The notes: a model not told the origin generated them from the sequence alone. Counted from the first letter of the stretch, positions 1 through 4,944 are shown. The stretch: 7,228 bases of DNA from Desulfobulbus sp. (GCA_028684915.1 JAQUEZ010000292.1:1-7228), one strand, 5' to 3'. A program made the numbers and translations.

Positions 1-12
1 ATTGGCTCTTGC

Positions 13-15
13 CAT
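13..15 (-). CDS. Start of a truncated gene, cassette J (only five codons visible: coding 1-15)
   Basis: An ATG at 15-13 opens a minus-strand gene that leaves the window after Met-Ala-Arg-Ala-Asn; the visible coding part is 1-15. The start is supported by an excellent Shine-Dalgarno sequence, GAGGAGG on the minus strand (plus-strand 20-26), four bases upstream. The gene follows an attC-like site at 153-214 and so should be the next cassette in the array. The product cannot be guessed from five residues. Confidence 0.6.
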
Positions 16-152
16 GTTTCCTCCTCGTTGGCCAGGCAAGCAATTTCAGCAACAAAGGCTATAGCCCTGATATTGCCCCTAAAAATCGGCCTATAGGTAG
101 TTTTGAGGGTCTATTTTGAAGAAATATTACAAGATTTCAATAGGTTCACTTG
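16..152 (-). promoter_or_regulatory. Leader of cassette J with an inverted repeat (59-96)
   Basis: The 137 bases between the attC-like site and the ATG at 15 form an unusually long leader for a cassette. It contains an inverted repeat at 59-96: two CTATAG hexamers flank the near-complementary stretches CCCTGAT and ATCGGCC, giving a hairpin with a loop of about 13 bases. It could be an operator or a leader RNA structure. A TTGAAA lies near 136-141 on the minus strand, but no matching -10 box is convincing. I see no ORF of note here on the minus strand. Confidence 0.25.
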
Positions 153-214
153 GTCCGACCCCGATGCCATAGGCCGGGCCGGTTTTCGAGGGCCGGTCGT
201 GCCGATGGTTGGAA
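153..214 (-). other. attC-like recombination site (between cassettes I and J)
   Basis: Read on the minus strand, R'' is TTCCAAC (208-214) and the R' candidate is GTCGGAC (153-159), which has C for T at the third position and is therefore degenerate. The interior is rich in GGCC and CCGG steps that fold on themselves. Its R'' half (190-211) is identical over 22 bases to the attC at 5490-5549 (5525-5546), which supports the call. It lies 66 bases past the stop of the nuclease-like gene, further than most attC sites here. Confidence 0.65.
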
Positions 215-280
215 CCTTTGCTTTGTTATCGCATCTTTTTAGAAAAATGAGGAATGGAGAAGGGGGCCTTCATCCTTTTC

Positions 281-925
281 TCAGTAAACCCTGCTTTCAA
301 TTGCATTCCAGGCATTTAGATGATTGGTAAAGTCTCTATTCTTATCAACACTTGAATATTTGCCGTTAACTATCTCTTTTTGGATGGTCTTGCTTAGTCC
401 TCTGGTTTCAAAGCACTTTCCGTCCTTTGTTACCCAAAGATAAACGTTCATAGTCTTCGGTTTTCCGTGAATCAAGTCCAGTCGCTCGGATAGTTCTTCA
501 GGTTCAATGATGATAAATTGAATTCGTCTTTCAATGAAACTATACGGGGCCAAAATCCACAATTCTGCGTTACTGGTTTGAATTTTCTGAGGATTCAACG
601 TCCACCATCCGCATGCAGATAGGCTGCTGTGAAATGTTGCTTCCATTTCAGGCAAGAAATCTTTGGAAAACTTGACTTGAATTCCGGCGTTCTTCTTCCT
701 ATCGAGAGAATTTGTAATGAGCAAATCCGTCCCTGTATCTTTTGAAGGTACCCATATTTCACAATTAGAAAATTGTTTCTCCAGAAAGTCGCCAACAAGA
801 TATTCGCCAGCATGGATTGTAAAAATTGGTTTCAAGAAAGGCTCCTTTGATTCTTTTACGCGAAGCGTCCACCCAACGTTGAAAGGCGCAGCGATCTTAT
901 CGGGACGCCCTTTAGATCTATACAT
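281..925 (-). CDS. PD-(D/E)XK nuclease-like protein, start region supplied by a REP element (cassette I)
   Basis: The 214-aa product shows the spacing of a PD-(D/E)XK nuclease core. Counting from the ATG at 925, a helix holds E41 (AGEYLVGDFLEK), a strand carries GTDLL with D67, and a following strand reads GIQVKFSKDF with Q83 and K85. This E-D-QXK arrangement is known from Mrr-like and related restriction-endonuclease-fold enzymes; DNA cleavage is inferred, not shown. The start is uncertain. The frame is open to a GTG at 1051 inside the upstream attC, with a TTG at 934 and an ATG at 925 inside the REP-like element; none has a clear Shine-Dalgarno. Residues 1-8 of the form given here are therefore REP-encoded. 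The cellular body begins near DKIAAPFNVGW and no internal Met occurs until residue 94. No partner methylase is nearby, so it would be an orphan nuclease or a decayed gene. Confidence 0.7.
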   Translation of the reverse strand: MYRSKGRPDKIAAPFNVGWTLRVKESKEPFLKPIFTIHAGEYLVGDFLEKQFSNCEIWVPSKDTGTDLLITNSLDRKKNAGIQVKFSKDFLPEMEATFHSSLSACGWWTLNPQKIQTSNAELWILAPYSFIERRIQFIIIEPEELSERLDLIHGKPKTMNVYLWVTKDGKCFETRGLSKTIQKEIVNGKYSSVDKNRDFTNHLNAWNAIESRVY

Positions 926-1013
926 TTGAGACAAGTTGTTGCAATAATCCCTTATTTTTACGACAAGTTCTCCTTTTCGAATGGCAAATGTAAATATGTA
1001 TAGGGCGTCCCCG
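901..1013. repeat. REP/BIME-like element, copy 1 (113 bp)
   Basis: The plus strand begins CGGGACGCCCTTTA and ends TATAGGGCGTCCCCG. The termini are inverted repeats of about 28 bases (CGGGACGCCC, a T/A-rich part, then CATTTG, mirrored as CAAATG, T/A-rich, GGGCGTCCCCG). The 3' terminus carries one extra C relative to the 5' terminus, and copy 2 shows the same asymmetry. The internal linker differs entirely from copy 2, as in paired REP units (BIMEs). No target duplication is visible. It lies between an attC and the nuclease-like gene and is open on the minus strand, where it encodes GDALYIFTFA. Mobilisation by an IS200-type Y1 (RAYT-like) transposase is inferred from structure. Confidence 0.75.
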
Positions 1014-1018
1014 AATTC

Positions 1019-1077
1019 CCTCAACGTCTCTGGAGATTCCCGGCTTTCCACTGAGTGATTAGGTGAAACTGTTAGGG
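1019..1077 (-). other. attC-like recombination site (between cassettes H and I)
   Basis: On the minus strand R'' is CCCTAAC (1071-1077) and R' is GTTGAGG (1019-1025), a 59-bp interval of normal attC length. The TAA of R'' is also the stop codon of the 122-aa gene, a frequent cassette arrangement. Inner complementarity is weaker than in the other sites. REP copy 1 begins only five bases past R'. R' matches the reverse complement of the R'' of cassette I (208-214) at 5 of 7 positions, but this R'' matches the R' that opens region H (2907-2913) at only 3 of 7. Confidence 0.6.
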
Positions 1078-1440
1078 GATTTTGCTTATGATGTCTGTGG
1101 CAATCTCGATGACCTTGTCGGCCTGTTTGAGCGCTTTGACTACGTTTTCGGCAATTTTTACTTTTTTCTCAATTTTATCAATAGCATCATCAATTTTGTT
1201 GTTTGTTTTATTTAGCGCGATCAGTGTTGCTTCCTTTTCGATGTTCCATTCATGCATTTCATTGGCGATCAACTCATCAATTTTATCTGAGAGGGTATTG
1301 TATTTTGCTAGAATTTCATTTGCCTTCTCAGCCTCACTCAGAAAAATCAGCCTGATCTTGATCTTTGTCAAATCAGCGAGTTGATCTGTCATCGAAATTA
1401 TAATTTTTTGGTTTTCGTTAAGTTCAACTATTGACGCCAT
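1072..1440 (-). CDS. Small helical protein of unknown function, paired with the upstream lipoprotein
   Basis: This 122-aa protein is rich in Lys, Glu, Asn and Ile and almost wholly helical by composition, with heptad-like spacing (for example KTNNKIDDAIDKIEKKVKI, residues 78-96) that suggests coiled coils. It has no Cys, no signal peptide and no membrane segment, so it is probably cytoplasmic. The ATG at 1440 follows a purine-rich ribosome site (GGGGGG on the minus strand, about 4 bases away) in the 12-bp gap after the 322-aa lipoprotein gene, with no attC between, so the two genes are very likely co-transcribed and moved together. Its TAA lies inside the R'' box of the downstream attC. I do not recognise the family. 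Confidence 0.75.
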   Translation of the reverse strand: MASIVELNENQKIIISMTDQLADLTKIKIRLIFLSEAEKANEILAKYNTLSDKIDELIANEMHEWNIEKEATLIALNKTNNKIDDAIDKIEKKVKIAENVVKALKQADKVIEIATDIISKIP

Positions 1441-1452
1441 GTTACCCCCCTG

Positions 1453-2421
1453 TTATTCGTTTTCAGATTTTTTTGATTCGTTCATTTCATCGTAAAGATT
1501 TTTTAGATGCTTACCGTTGTTGAATATTTCTTTTATAGTTGAAGAGGTGAATTTCGGATCTTCGACAAGCTTTACCATTTCCATGTTTACTCTTGGCAAT
1601 GTTGCGTATGAGTCATGCAATGATCTCAATACCGCCAAACGATTCGTGTATTGTTGGTTTATTTCTAGGAAAGCGACAATCATCTTTTTCTTTGCTTCTA
1701 CATTTTTTTCGCCTGAAATCGCAATGTCTTCCATTAATTTCGAGCTTGCATCGGTATAGTTTTTGTTCAGGTTCAGGGCCGCGGTGATAACCGCTGATGT
1801 CATTTTCTTTGAGATGTTTTCAACGTTTTCCTGATTCTTCTTCAACGCATCTATGAGTGCGTCTTTTCTTTGCGACTCCAGATAGGACTTGAGGATTTCG
1901 GTAGCAGCAACGGAAAAAATAGCCAGCTCTTTGTCTTTGTCTTCGATCTTGAGGGATTTTCCAGCTGACGCTAGGTTAGCGTTCAAGTCTTTGGCCATAC
2001 TGTCGAAACGTTCGGTTGACAAAAGTTCCGGAGATGCAAGTTCTTTGAGGAGTTCTGCGTACTGCACAAGAGCACTGTTCAAGGTGTAGACGCCAGTTCT
2101 GAATTTCTGAGACTCCATAAAGAGGGGAGTTTTTTCCATTTTCCAAGCAAGAGGATCATCTTTTTCAACAGTCAATTGCATGTTAATGATTGCATCGGCG
2201 CCGTCTGCGGTCATGCTCTTCTCAGCGGTAGTTTGAATGAAGCGCTCTCTATTGGCTTCTTCGTTGACCTTGAGGGCGGCGTCGGCGCCGTCTCTGAGTT
2301 GCTGGGTCGATTCGGAGAACTGGTCGAAGGGTTTTGGGTTGACCTTGGGGCAACCGGCTAGGACCAGTACGGTCATGACTGCCCCCGTTAATAACAAGAG
2401 CCGCTTTAATTTTCCTATCAT
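1453..2421 (-). CDS. Lipoprotein with long helical domain, unknown function
   Basis: The 322-aa product starts with a lipoprotein signal peptide: MIGKLKRLLLL, a hydrophobic core, then the lipobox LAGC with the acylated Cys at residue 24 and Pro-Lys after it, so outer-membrane sorting is likely in a diderm. The rest is Ala, Lys, Glu and Leu rich, predicted helical and partly coiled coil (roughly 90-300), with no further membrane segment or obvious catalytic motif. The ATG at 2421 has a strong GAGGAGG site eight bases upstream. The 122-aa helical gene follows after 12 bp and is probably its partner. Upstream, the displaced end of the small lipoprotein gene is 44 bp away with no recognisable attC between, so both lipoproteins may once have belonged to one multigene cassette. 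Confidence 0.85.
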   Translation of the reverse strand: MIGKLKRLLLLTGAVMTVLVLAGCPKVNPKPFDQFSESTQQLRDGADAALKVNEEANRERFIQTTAEKSMTADGADAIINMQLTVEKDDPLAWKMEKTPLFMESQKFRTGVYTLNSALVQYAELLKELASPELLSTERFDSMAKDLNANLASAGKSLKIEDKDKELAIFSVAATEILKSYLESQRKDALIDALKKNQENVENISKKMTSAVITAALNLNKNYTDASSKLMEDIAISGEKNVEAKKKMIVAFLEINQQYTNRLAVLRSLHDSYATLPRVNMEMVKLVEDPKFTSSTIKEIFNNGKHLKNLYDEMNESKKSENE

Positions 2422-2465
2422 TTTCGATTCCTCCTCATTTAGGTTATTGTCGATGAACTGATCGG
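2422..2465 (-). promoter_or_regulatory. Strong ribosome binding site and short spacer before the 322-aa lipoprotein gene
   Basis: The 44-bp spacer carries GAGGAGG on the minus strand, eight bases before the ATG at 2421. It holds neither an attC-like heptamer pair nor a clear promoter, which is why the two lipoprotein genes are treated as one transcription unit. Confidence 0.5.
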
Positions 2466-2528
2466 CTATGGCTGCGCATTCAGCTTCCTTTCAAGGTATT
2501 CGTCGGAGTAGTCAATTTTGGTCTTTAG
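2466..2528 (-). pseudogene. Displaced 3' end of the small lipoprotein gene
   Basis: These bases encode LKTKIDYSDEYLERKLNAQP followed by TAG. They lie just beyond REP copy 2 in a frame different from the interrupted gene. Deleting exactly 82 bases (2529-2610) joins the TTT codon for Phe95 to the CTA codon here and gives a continuous 115-aa protein. This stretch is therefore best read as the original C-terminus, no longer translated with its gene. Confidence 0.6.
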
Positions 2529-2610
2529 CGGGACGCCCTTTATATTTCTATATTTGGAGCATATTGAACAAAACGCTGGTGCAAATGTGGAAATATAAAG
2601 GGCGTCCCCG
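2529..2610. repeat. REP/BIME-like element, copy 2 (82 bp)
   Basis: The termini match copy 1: CGGGACGCCCTTTA at the left and AAAGGGCGTCCCCG at the right on the plus strand, with CATTTG-type inner boxes and the same extra C at the right end. The two arms form an inverted repeat of about 28 bp around a short unrelated linker. It interrupts the 3' end of a lipoprotein gene without a visible target duplication. On the minus strand one frame reads FGDALYISTFA, parallel to GDALYIFTFA in copy 1, and the lipoprotein's own frame reads RGRPLYFHIC. Confidence 0.8.
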
Positions 2611-2895
2611 AAATCCAATATTGTATGTCCTTCCTTGTGATGTGACCTTATAGGTGTTAGCATCAGAATCAAGTTCTTCTATAATTTGAGCGGGTGACTT
2701 TACATGCTTTTGTAGCACTGGCAAGATTTCTTTCTGATATATCTCTCCAATTCTTCCTTCGCCTAATTCTTCAGCGTCTAAAAGGATCATGTTGTCGTAA
2801 TTAAGTACGTCAACTGTCTTCTCCTGCTTTTTTGAGCATGCAGCAATAATTGCTAATAAAACAAATATGCCGCAGAAAACGATGACTATTTTCAT
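2548..2895 (-). CDS. Small lipoprotein, C-terminus replaced by REP-encoded residues
   Basis: The start is the ATG at 2895 (MKIVIVFCGIF), not earlier in-frame starts that would lie in or beyond the attC; GAGGTG sits about five bases upstream. Residues 1-20 form a lipoprotein signal peptide ending in the lipobox IAAC (Cys20), followed by Ser-Lys-Lys. The mature part is short and soluble, about 75 native residues up to YNIGF (95). Residues 96-115 (RGRPLYFHIC onward) come from REP copy 2 and end at a TAG inside it. Restoring the frame predicts an original protein also of 115 aa ending in KLNAQP. Function is unknown; whether the altered form is still made or active cannot be told. It directly follows an attC and opens region H. 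Confidence 0.75.
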   Translation of the reverse strand: MKIVIVFCGIFVLLAIIAACSKKQEKTVDVLNYDNMILLDAEELGEGRIGEIYQKEILPVLQKHVKSPAQIIEELDSDANTYKVTSQGRTYNIGFRGRPLYFHICTSVLFNMLQI

Positions 2896-2906
2896 TTTGT
2901 CACCTC

Positions 2907-2971
2907 GTACAACGTGTTTGGGGCTGAGCGGCGGAGCGAAGCGGAGTCCGTCTCCAGCCCTCTGGTTCAAC
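2907..2971 (-). other. attC recombination site (between cassettes G and H)
   Basis: On the minus strand R'' is GTTGAAC (2965-2971) and R' is GTTGTAC (2907-2913). Inside, GGGGCTGAG pairs with CTCCAGCCC and a central GCGGAGCGAAGC part forms the loop end, a typical 65-bp attC. R'' is the exact reverse complement of the R' that opens cassette G (3237-3243), as expected for the two ends of one cassette. Confidence 0.9.
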
Positions 2972-3236
2972 GTAAAACACTGTGGAAATTCACTGGATCC
3001 GTCGGGGGATGACACAAGGCAGGGTTAAAAGCTTGAAGAAACATTTTGCTGCGAAGCGACGTGCTTGTCCGCTCCTACGCTTAAACGCGTTGAGCGGCAG
3101 CTCGGCGCTTCGTATCATTTTTTGGGCTTTTCTTCAAGTTTTTTAATCTTCTTTTTGTGCATCTTCCGACTTGTTGGATTCAGTGGATTTTGTCTTTGCT
3201 TTTGTCTTTAATTATTAGTTTTTATTATGTTTTTCC
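2972..3236 (-). other. Cassette G interior: no convincing gene
   Basis: About 265 bp lie between two attC sites whose facing heptamers are perfectly complementary, so this is a discrete cassette. No ORF over 45 codons is present and none has a good ribosome site. Minus-strand candidates are a 15-codon Lys-rich ORF (MHKKKIKKLEEKPKK, ATG near 3160) whose stop overlaps the ATG (3118) of a 42-aa basic ORF ending at 2990. On the plus strand a 45-aa basic ORF spans 3009-3146. These two larger ORFs oppose each other across the palindrome and may simply reflect it. The remainder (3149-3236) is AT-rich. Confidence 0.6.
3023..3148. repeat. Large imperfect palindrome inside cassette G
   Basis: The arms run roughly 3023-3074 and 3092-3148. 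Matching blocks are CTTGAAGAAA (3032-3041) with TTTCTTCAAG (3129-3138), TGCGAAGCG (3050-3058) with CGCTTCGTA (3106-3114), CCGCTC (3069-3074) with GAGCGG (3092-3097), and an apical ACGC/GCGT around TTAAAC. The outer ends are A-rich on the left and T-rich on the right. The structure is longer than any attC here and lacks the heptamer pair at its ends. It could be a structured RNA, a terminator-like element active in either direction, or a miniature repeat. Confidence 0.6.
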
Positions 3237-3294
3237 GTTGAACGGTTCGGGAGAACACCGGCGGTTTTAGGCCGGTGCTTCTGCCTGGTTGGAA
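3237..3294 (-). other. attC recombination site (between cassettes F and G)
   Basis: On the minus strand R'' is TTCCAAC (3288-3294) and R' is GTTCAAC (3237-3243). The centre contains the clear hairpin GCACCGGCC-TAAAA-CCGCCGGTG. R'' matches the reverse complement of the R' opening cassette F (4192-4198) at 6 of 7 bases. Confidence 0.85.
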
Positions 3295-3377
3295 ACTTCA
3301 TATTTTCGGTTTGTAAGCGGTATTTCTGTCAGATGTGTAGGCCTGATACTCTGCCTCTCCTCCTTGGACATCATCAT
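3267..3377 (-). CDS. Possible 36-aa ORF overlapping the stop of the upstream membrane protein
   Basis: Three successive ATG codons begin in the sequence AAATGATGATG, so the first ATG overlaps the TGA of gene F, a layout typical of translational coupling. The reading frame gives MMMSKEERQSIR and ends EVSNQAEAPA-TAA inside the attC, as many cassette-encoded C-termini do. The product is short, charged and has no membrane segment. No independent Shine-Dalgarno is present before it, although the AAGGAGGAG just after the third ATG resembles one. It fills a 79-bp spacer that otherwise holds nothing. It may be a real small partner of F or a chance frame. Confidence 0.35.
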   Translation of the reverse strand: MMMSKEERQSIRPTHLTEIPLTNRKYEVSNQAEAPA

Positions 3378-4174
3378 TTCAGAACCAGCACCAAGCCGCT
3401 GATGCTAGCAATAGTGCCAAGAAAAGCGATGAGTACACCCAACCAATGCTCGGTCATGAACTCAGCAAAAACCTGTGGATGTAGTCCTCGGGCCTTCCAC
3501 CACGTTGAGTTGGTTTTAAGGCTCCCGTCAAGCGTTCTCCCGAAAATGTTCGCCAGTATATCAACCTTCCTTAGAGTCGATTGATGCAGTTTTACAAACT
3601 CTCCCTGCTCAAATGCTGCTGCCTCGTCCTTACCAGACAGAAAACTTTTATCGGTAATTTTATTGAGCTGCACAATATACTCAAGTCGCGGATGGCCTGC
3701 GTAACCGATGCCATAGATTGCGATGAGAGCTCTTGCTAGATCGAACTTTCTCTCTTCAGGGAGTCTTGATGGAGGAACTCCTCCTAAGACCTTATGTCGA
3801 TGTTCAATAGCCTGAAATCCATAACTTATGTCGCGCATATTCCAATGGACCCACGAGCAATGCGAATGGGCTTGCAGAAAGTGACCAAACTCATCGAGCA
3901 TCTCTTTTTCTAGAGTGTCGTACTGTGCGGCAATCTCGGTGACAGGAATACCCTTTAGCTCGGCTACTTTATGAATTGAAAATGACTCGGTCTGACCTGT
4001 CCCGAGATTGCGCACAGCGATTGAAGTGACGCGAGGCGTTGAACCATCGGGACGATCATAGAAGCTCTCACATGAGTAATGAATCAAAACCACTGAATCG
4101 CGACGATCGTCAAGCTCACGGAGCCGATTTAGTGTCTCTTTTCTATGCTTGAGCCTTCGAAGTGCATCTCCCAC
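3374..4174 (-). CDS. C-terminally anchored membrane protein with weak DnaQ-like exonuclease resemblance (cassette F)
   Basis: The 266-aa product begins at GTG (4174), supported by AGGAG on the minus strand seven bases upstream; no in-frame ATG is better. Residues 1-26 are highly charged. Residues 28-130 have a layout reminiscent of an RNase H-fold 3'-5' exonuclease: VVLIHYSCESF (28-38) where motif I would be, then EKEMLDEFGHFL (89-100) and VHWNMRDISYGFQAI (109-123) near motif II. The usual DXE of motif I is not present, so if homologous it is probably inactive or divergent; this is weak inference. Residues 244-264 (LGVLIAFLGTIASISGLVLV) form one transmembrane helix at the very C-terminus, leaving the bulk probably cytoplasmic. 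It follows the E cassette directly across an attC. Confidence 0.8.
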   Translation of the reverse strand: MGDALRRLKHRKETLNRLRELDDRRDSVVLIHYSCESFYDRPDGSTPRVTSIAVRNLGTGQTESFSIHKVAELKGIPVTEIAAQYDTLEKEMLDEFGHFLQAHSHCSWVHWNMRDISYGFQAIEHRHKVLGGVPPSRLPEERKFDLARALIAIYGIGYAGHPRLEYIVQLNKITDKSFLSGKDEAAAFEQGEFVKLHQSTLRKVDILANIFGRTLDGSLKTNSTWWKARGLHPQVFAEFMTEHWLGVLIAFLGTIASISGLVLVLK

Positions 4175-4181
4175 AGTGTCT

Positions 4182-4186
4182 CTCCT
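4182..4186 (-). promoter_or_regulatory. Ribosome binding site fixing the GTG start of gene F
   Basis: AGGAG on the minus strand lies seven bases before the GTG at 4174. It is in the short stretch between the R' box at 4192-4198 and the gene and supports the non-ATG start. Confidence 0.7.
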
Positions 4187-4191
4187 AGTCA

Positions 4192-4252
4192 GTCCAACGA
4201 CGCAAATCAGCCGCGCTAATTTTCAGCGTCAGCTGAAGCTGCCTTGTTTTGT
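4192..4252 (-). other. attC recombination site overlapping the 3' end of gene E
   Basis: On the minus strand R'' is ACAAAAC (4246-4252) and R' is GTTGGAC (4192-4198). The interior has AAGGCAGCTTCAGC followed by GACGCTGAAAATTAGCG, an attC-like fold. The site covers the last codons of gene E (NKAASADAEN), so the protein's C-terminus is attC-encoded. R'' matches the reverse complement of the R' opening cassette E (4891-4897) at 6 of 7 bases. Confidence 0.75.
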
Positions 4253-4878
4253 GATGCATCGCCTTGAGAATATTTTTCCTTAGCCTCTTTAAATTGTTTT
4301 AGTATCTGGTTAAACGATTCTGTTTTGTCTGGCCTATTCTTTCTCATTTTTCTTGACTTATATAAAACTTGAGCCCAAGTGTTTATTCCATGCATAAACG
4401 CAATCTTTCTTAGAATTTTCTCCATCTCCTTTTGGTACAGTTCAAAGCCTACTTCAAGAGAGGACAATTGATATATGTATAATTCGTAGTCTTTTGAGGT
4501 TTCAGTAAGTTTGGCTTCTTGTAAAAACCAATACCTATTTACAATCCCTTCGAGATTCAAGGCTGTCAACGGTGACAACTCTGCAACCGTGGAAATACTT
4601 TCTTTAATCTGCTCCACATAAGCTGCATCGCGCCGAGGATATTTGCGTAAGATGTATTGACGAAATCTTTCATACTCTTGATGCGAATCTGATAGATCCT
4701 TAAATACCTCAAACTGGCCTTGGATAAGGATCATTTCCTGATTTAGATAAGCCAGAGAAGATATTGCTCTACCAAGCCTTCTTTTAGACTCTTGTGAAGA
4801 TTGGAATGCTGTGCTCAGTTCCTTTAGAAACCAACCCAGCGCGATTCCTATTATTGGGTAAAGGTACTTATCTTCCAT
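4216..4878 (-). CDS. N-terminally membrane-anchored helical protein (cassette E)
   Basis: The start chosen is the ATG at 4878 (MEDKYLYPIIG), with AAGG three bases upstream; the open frame runs to 4923 but that extra part lies inside the attC. The 220-aa protein begins with one hydrophobic helix at about residues 5-22 (YLYPIIGIALGWFLKELS), probably an uncleaved anchor, followed by a charged, mainly helical cytoplasmic region. The basic patch SRKMRKNRP lies at 175-183 and the tail NKAASADAEN is encoded by the overlapping attC. No catalytic motif or known family is recognised. The next cassette also encodes a single-span membrane protein, with the anchor at the opposite end. Confidence 0.8.
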   Translation of the reverse strand: MEDKYLYPIIGIALGWFLKELSTAFQSSQESKRRLGRAISSLAYLNQEMILIQGQFEVFKDLSDSHQEYERFRQYILRKYPRRDAAYVEQIKESISTVAELSPLTALNLEGIVNRYWFLQEAKLTETSKDYELYIYQLSSLEVGFELYQKEMEKILRKIAFMHGINTWAQVLYKSRKMRKNRPDKTESFNQILKQFKEAKEKYSQGDASQNKAASADAEN

Positions 4879-4890
4879 TTGCCTTCTTTC

Positions 4891-4944
4891 ACACAACGGG
4901 GCTGAGGGTGTGCAGGCCTTCACCGCACCACCCGATGGTTATCC
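4891..4944 (-). other. attC recombination site (between cassettes D and E)
   Basis: On the minus strand R'' is GGATAAC (4938-4944) and R' is GTTGTGT (4891-4897). The 54-bp site contains the complementary blocks GGTGCGGTG and TGCACACC. R'' is the exact reverse complement of the R' opening cassette D (5490-5496). The TAA within R'' is the stop codon of gene D. Confidence 0.85.

Noticed and set aside
103..330. Plus-strand 75-codon ORF
   Set aside because: It runs across the attC at 153-214 and into the end of the nuclease-like gene on the other strand; GTG start without ribosome site; its central residues are translated attC palindrome.
595..813. Minus-strand 72-codon ORF inside the nuclease-like gene
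   Set aside because: Alternative frame of a gene with a recognisable domain pattern; no ribosome site and no plausible protein features.
1082..1384. Plus-strand 100-codon ORF opposite the 122-aa gene
   Set aside because: Ser/Phe/Ile-rich shadow of a Lys/Glu-rich helical gene on the other strand, the usual antisense artefact; breaks the uniform gene orientation.
1517..2461. Several plus-strand ORFs opposite the 322-aa lipoprotein gene
   Set aside because: All overlap a gene with a clear lipobox and ribosome site; none has a credible start or composition.
2466..2672. Minus-strand 68-codon ORF spanning REP copy 2
   Set aside because: Its start and first third are an out-of-frame reading of the lipoprotein gene, the middle is element sequence, and only the last 20 codons are the displaced genuine 3' end.
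2896..3015. N-terminal extension of the small lipoprotein frame up to 3015
   Set aside because: It crosses the attC at 2907-2971 and would bury the lipoprotein signal peptide; the ATG at 2895 has a good ribosome site.
3089..3095. GTTGAGC heptamer inside cassette G as a further attC boundary
   Set aside because: No partner heptamer lies at attC distance on either side; it sits at the top of the palindrome.
3009..3146. Plus-strand 45-aa basic ORF in cassette G as a gene
   Set aside because: Its only purine-rich sequence touches the ATG, and a similar-length ORF exists on the opposite strand, as expected from the palindrome; kept only as an observation.
4879..4923. Upstream start for gene E at 4923
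   Set aside because: The added 15 residues are encoded by the attC, and the ATG at 4878 gives a normal membrane-anchor N-terminus with a ribosome site.
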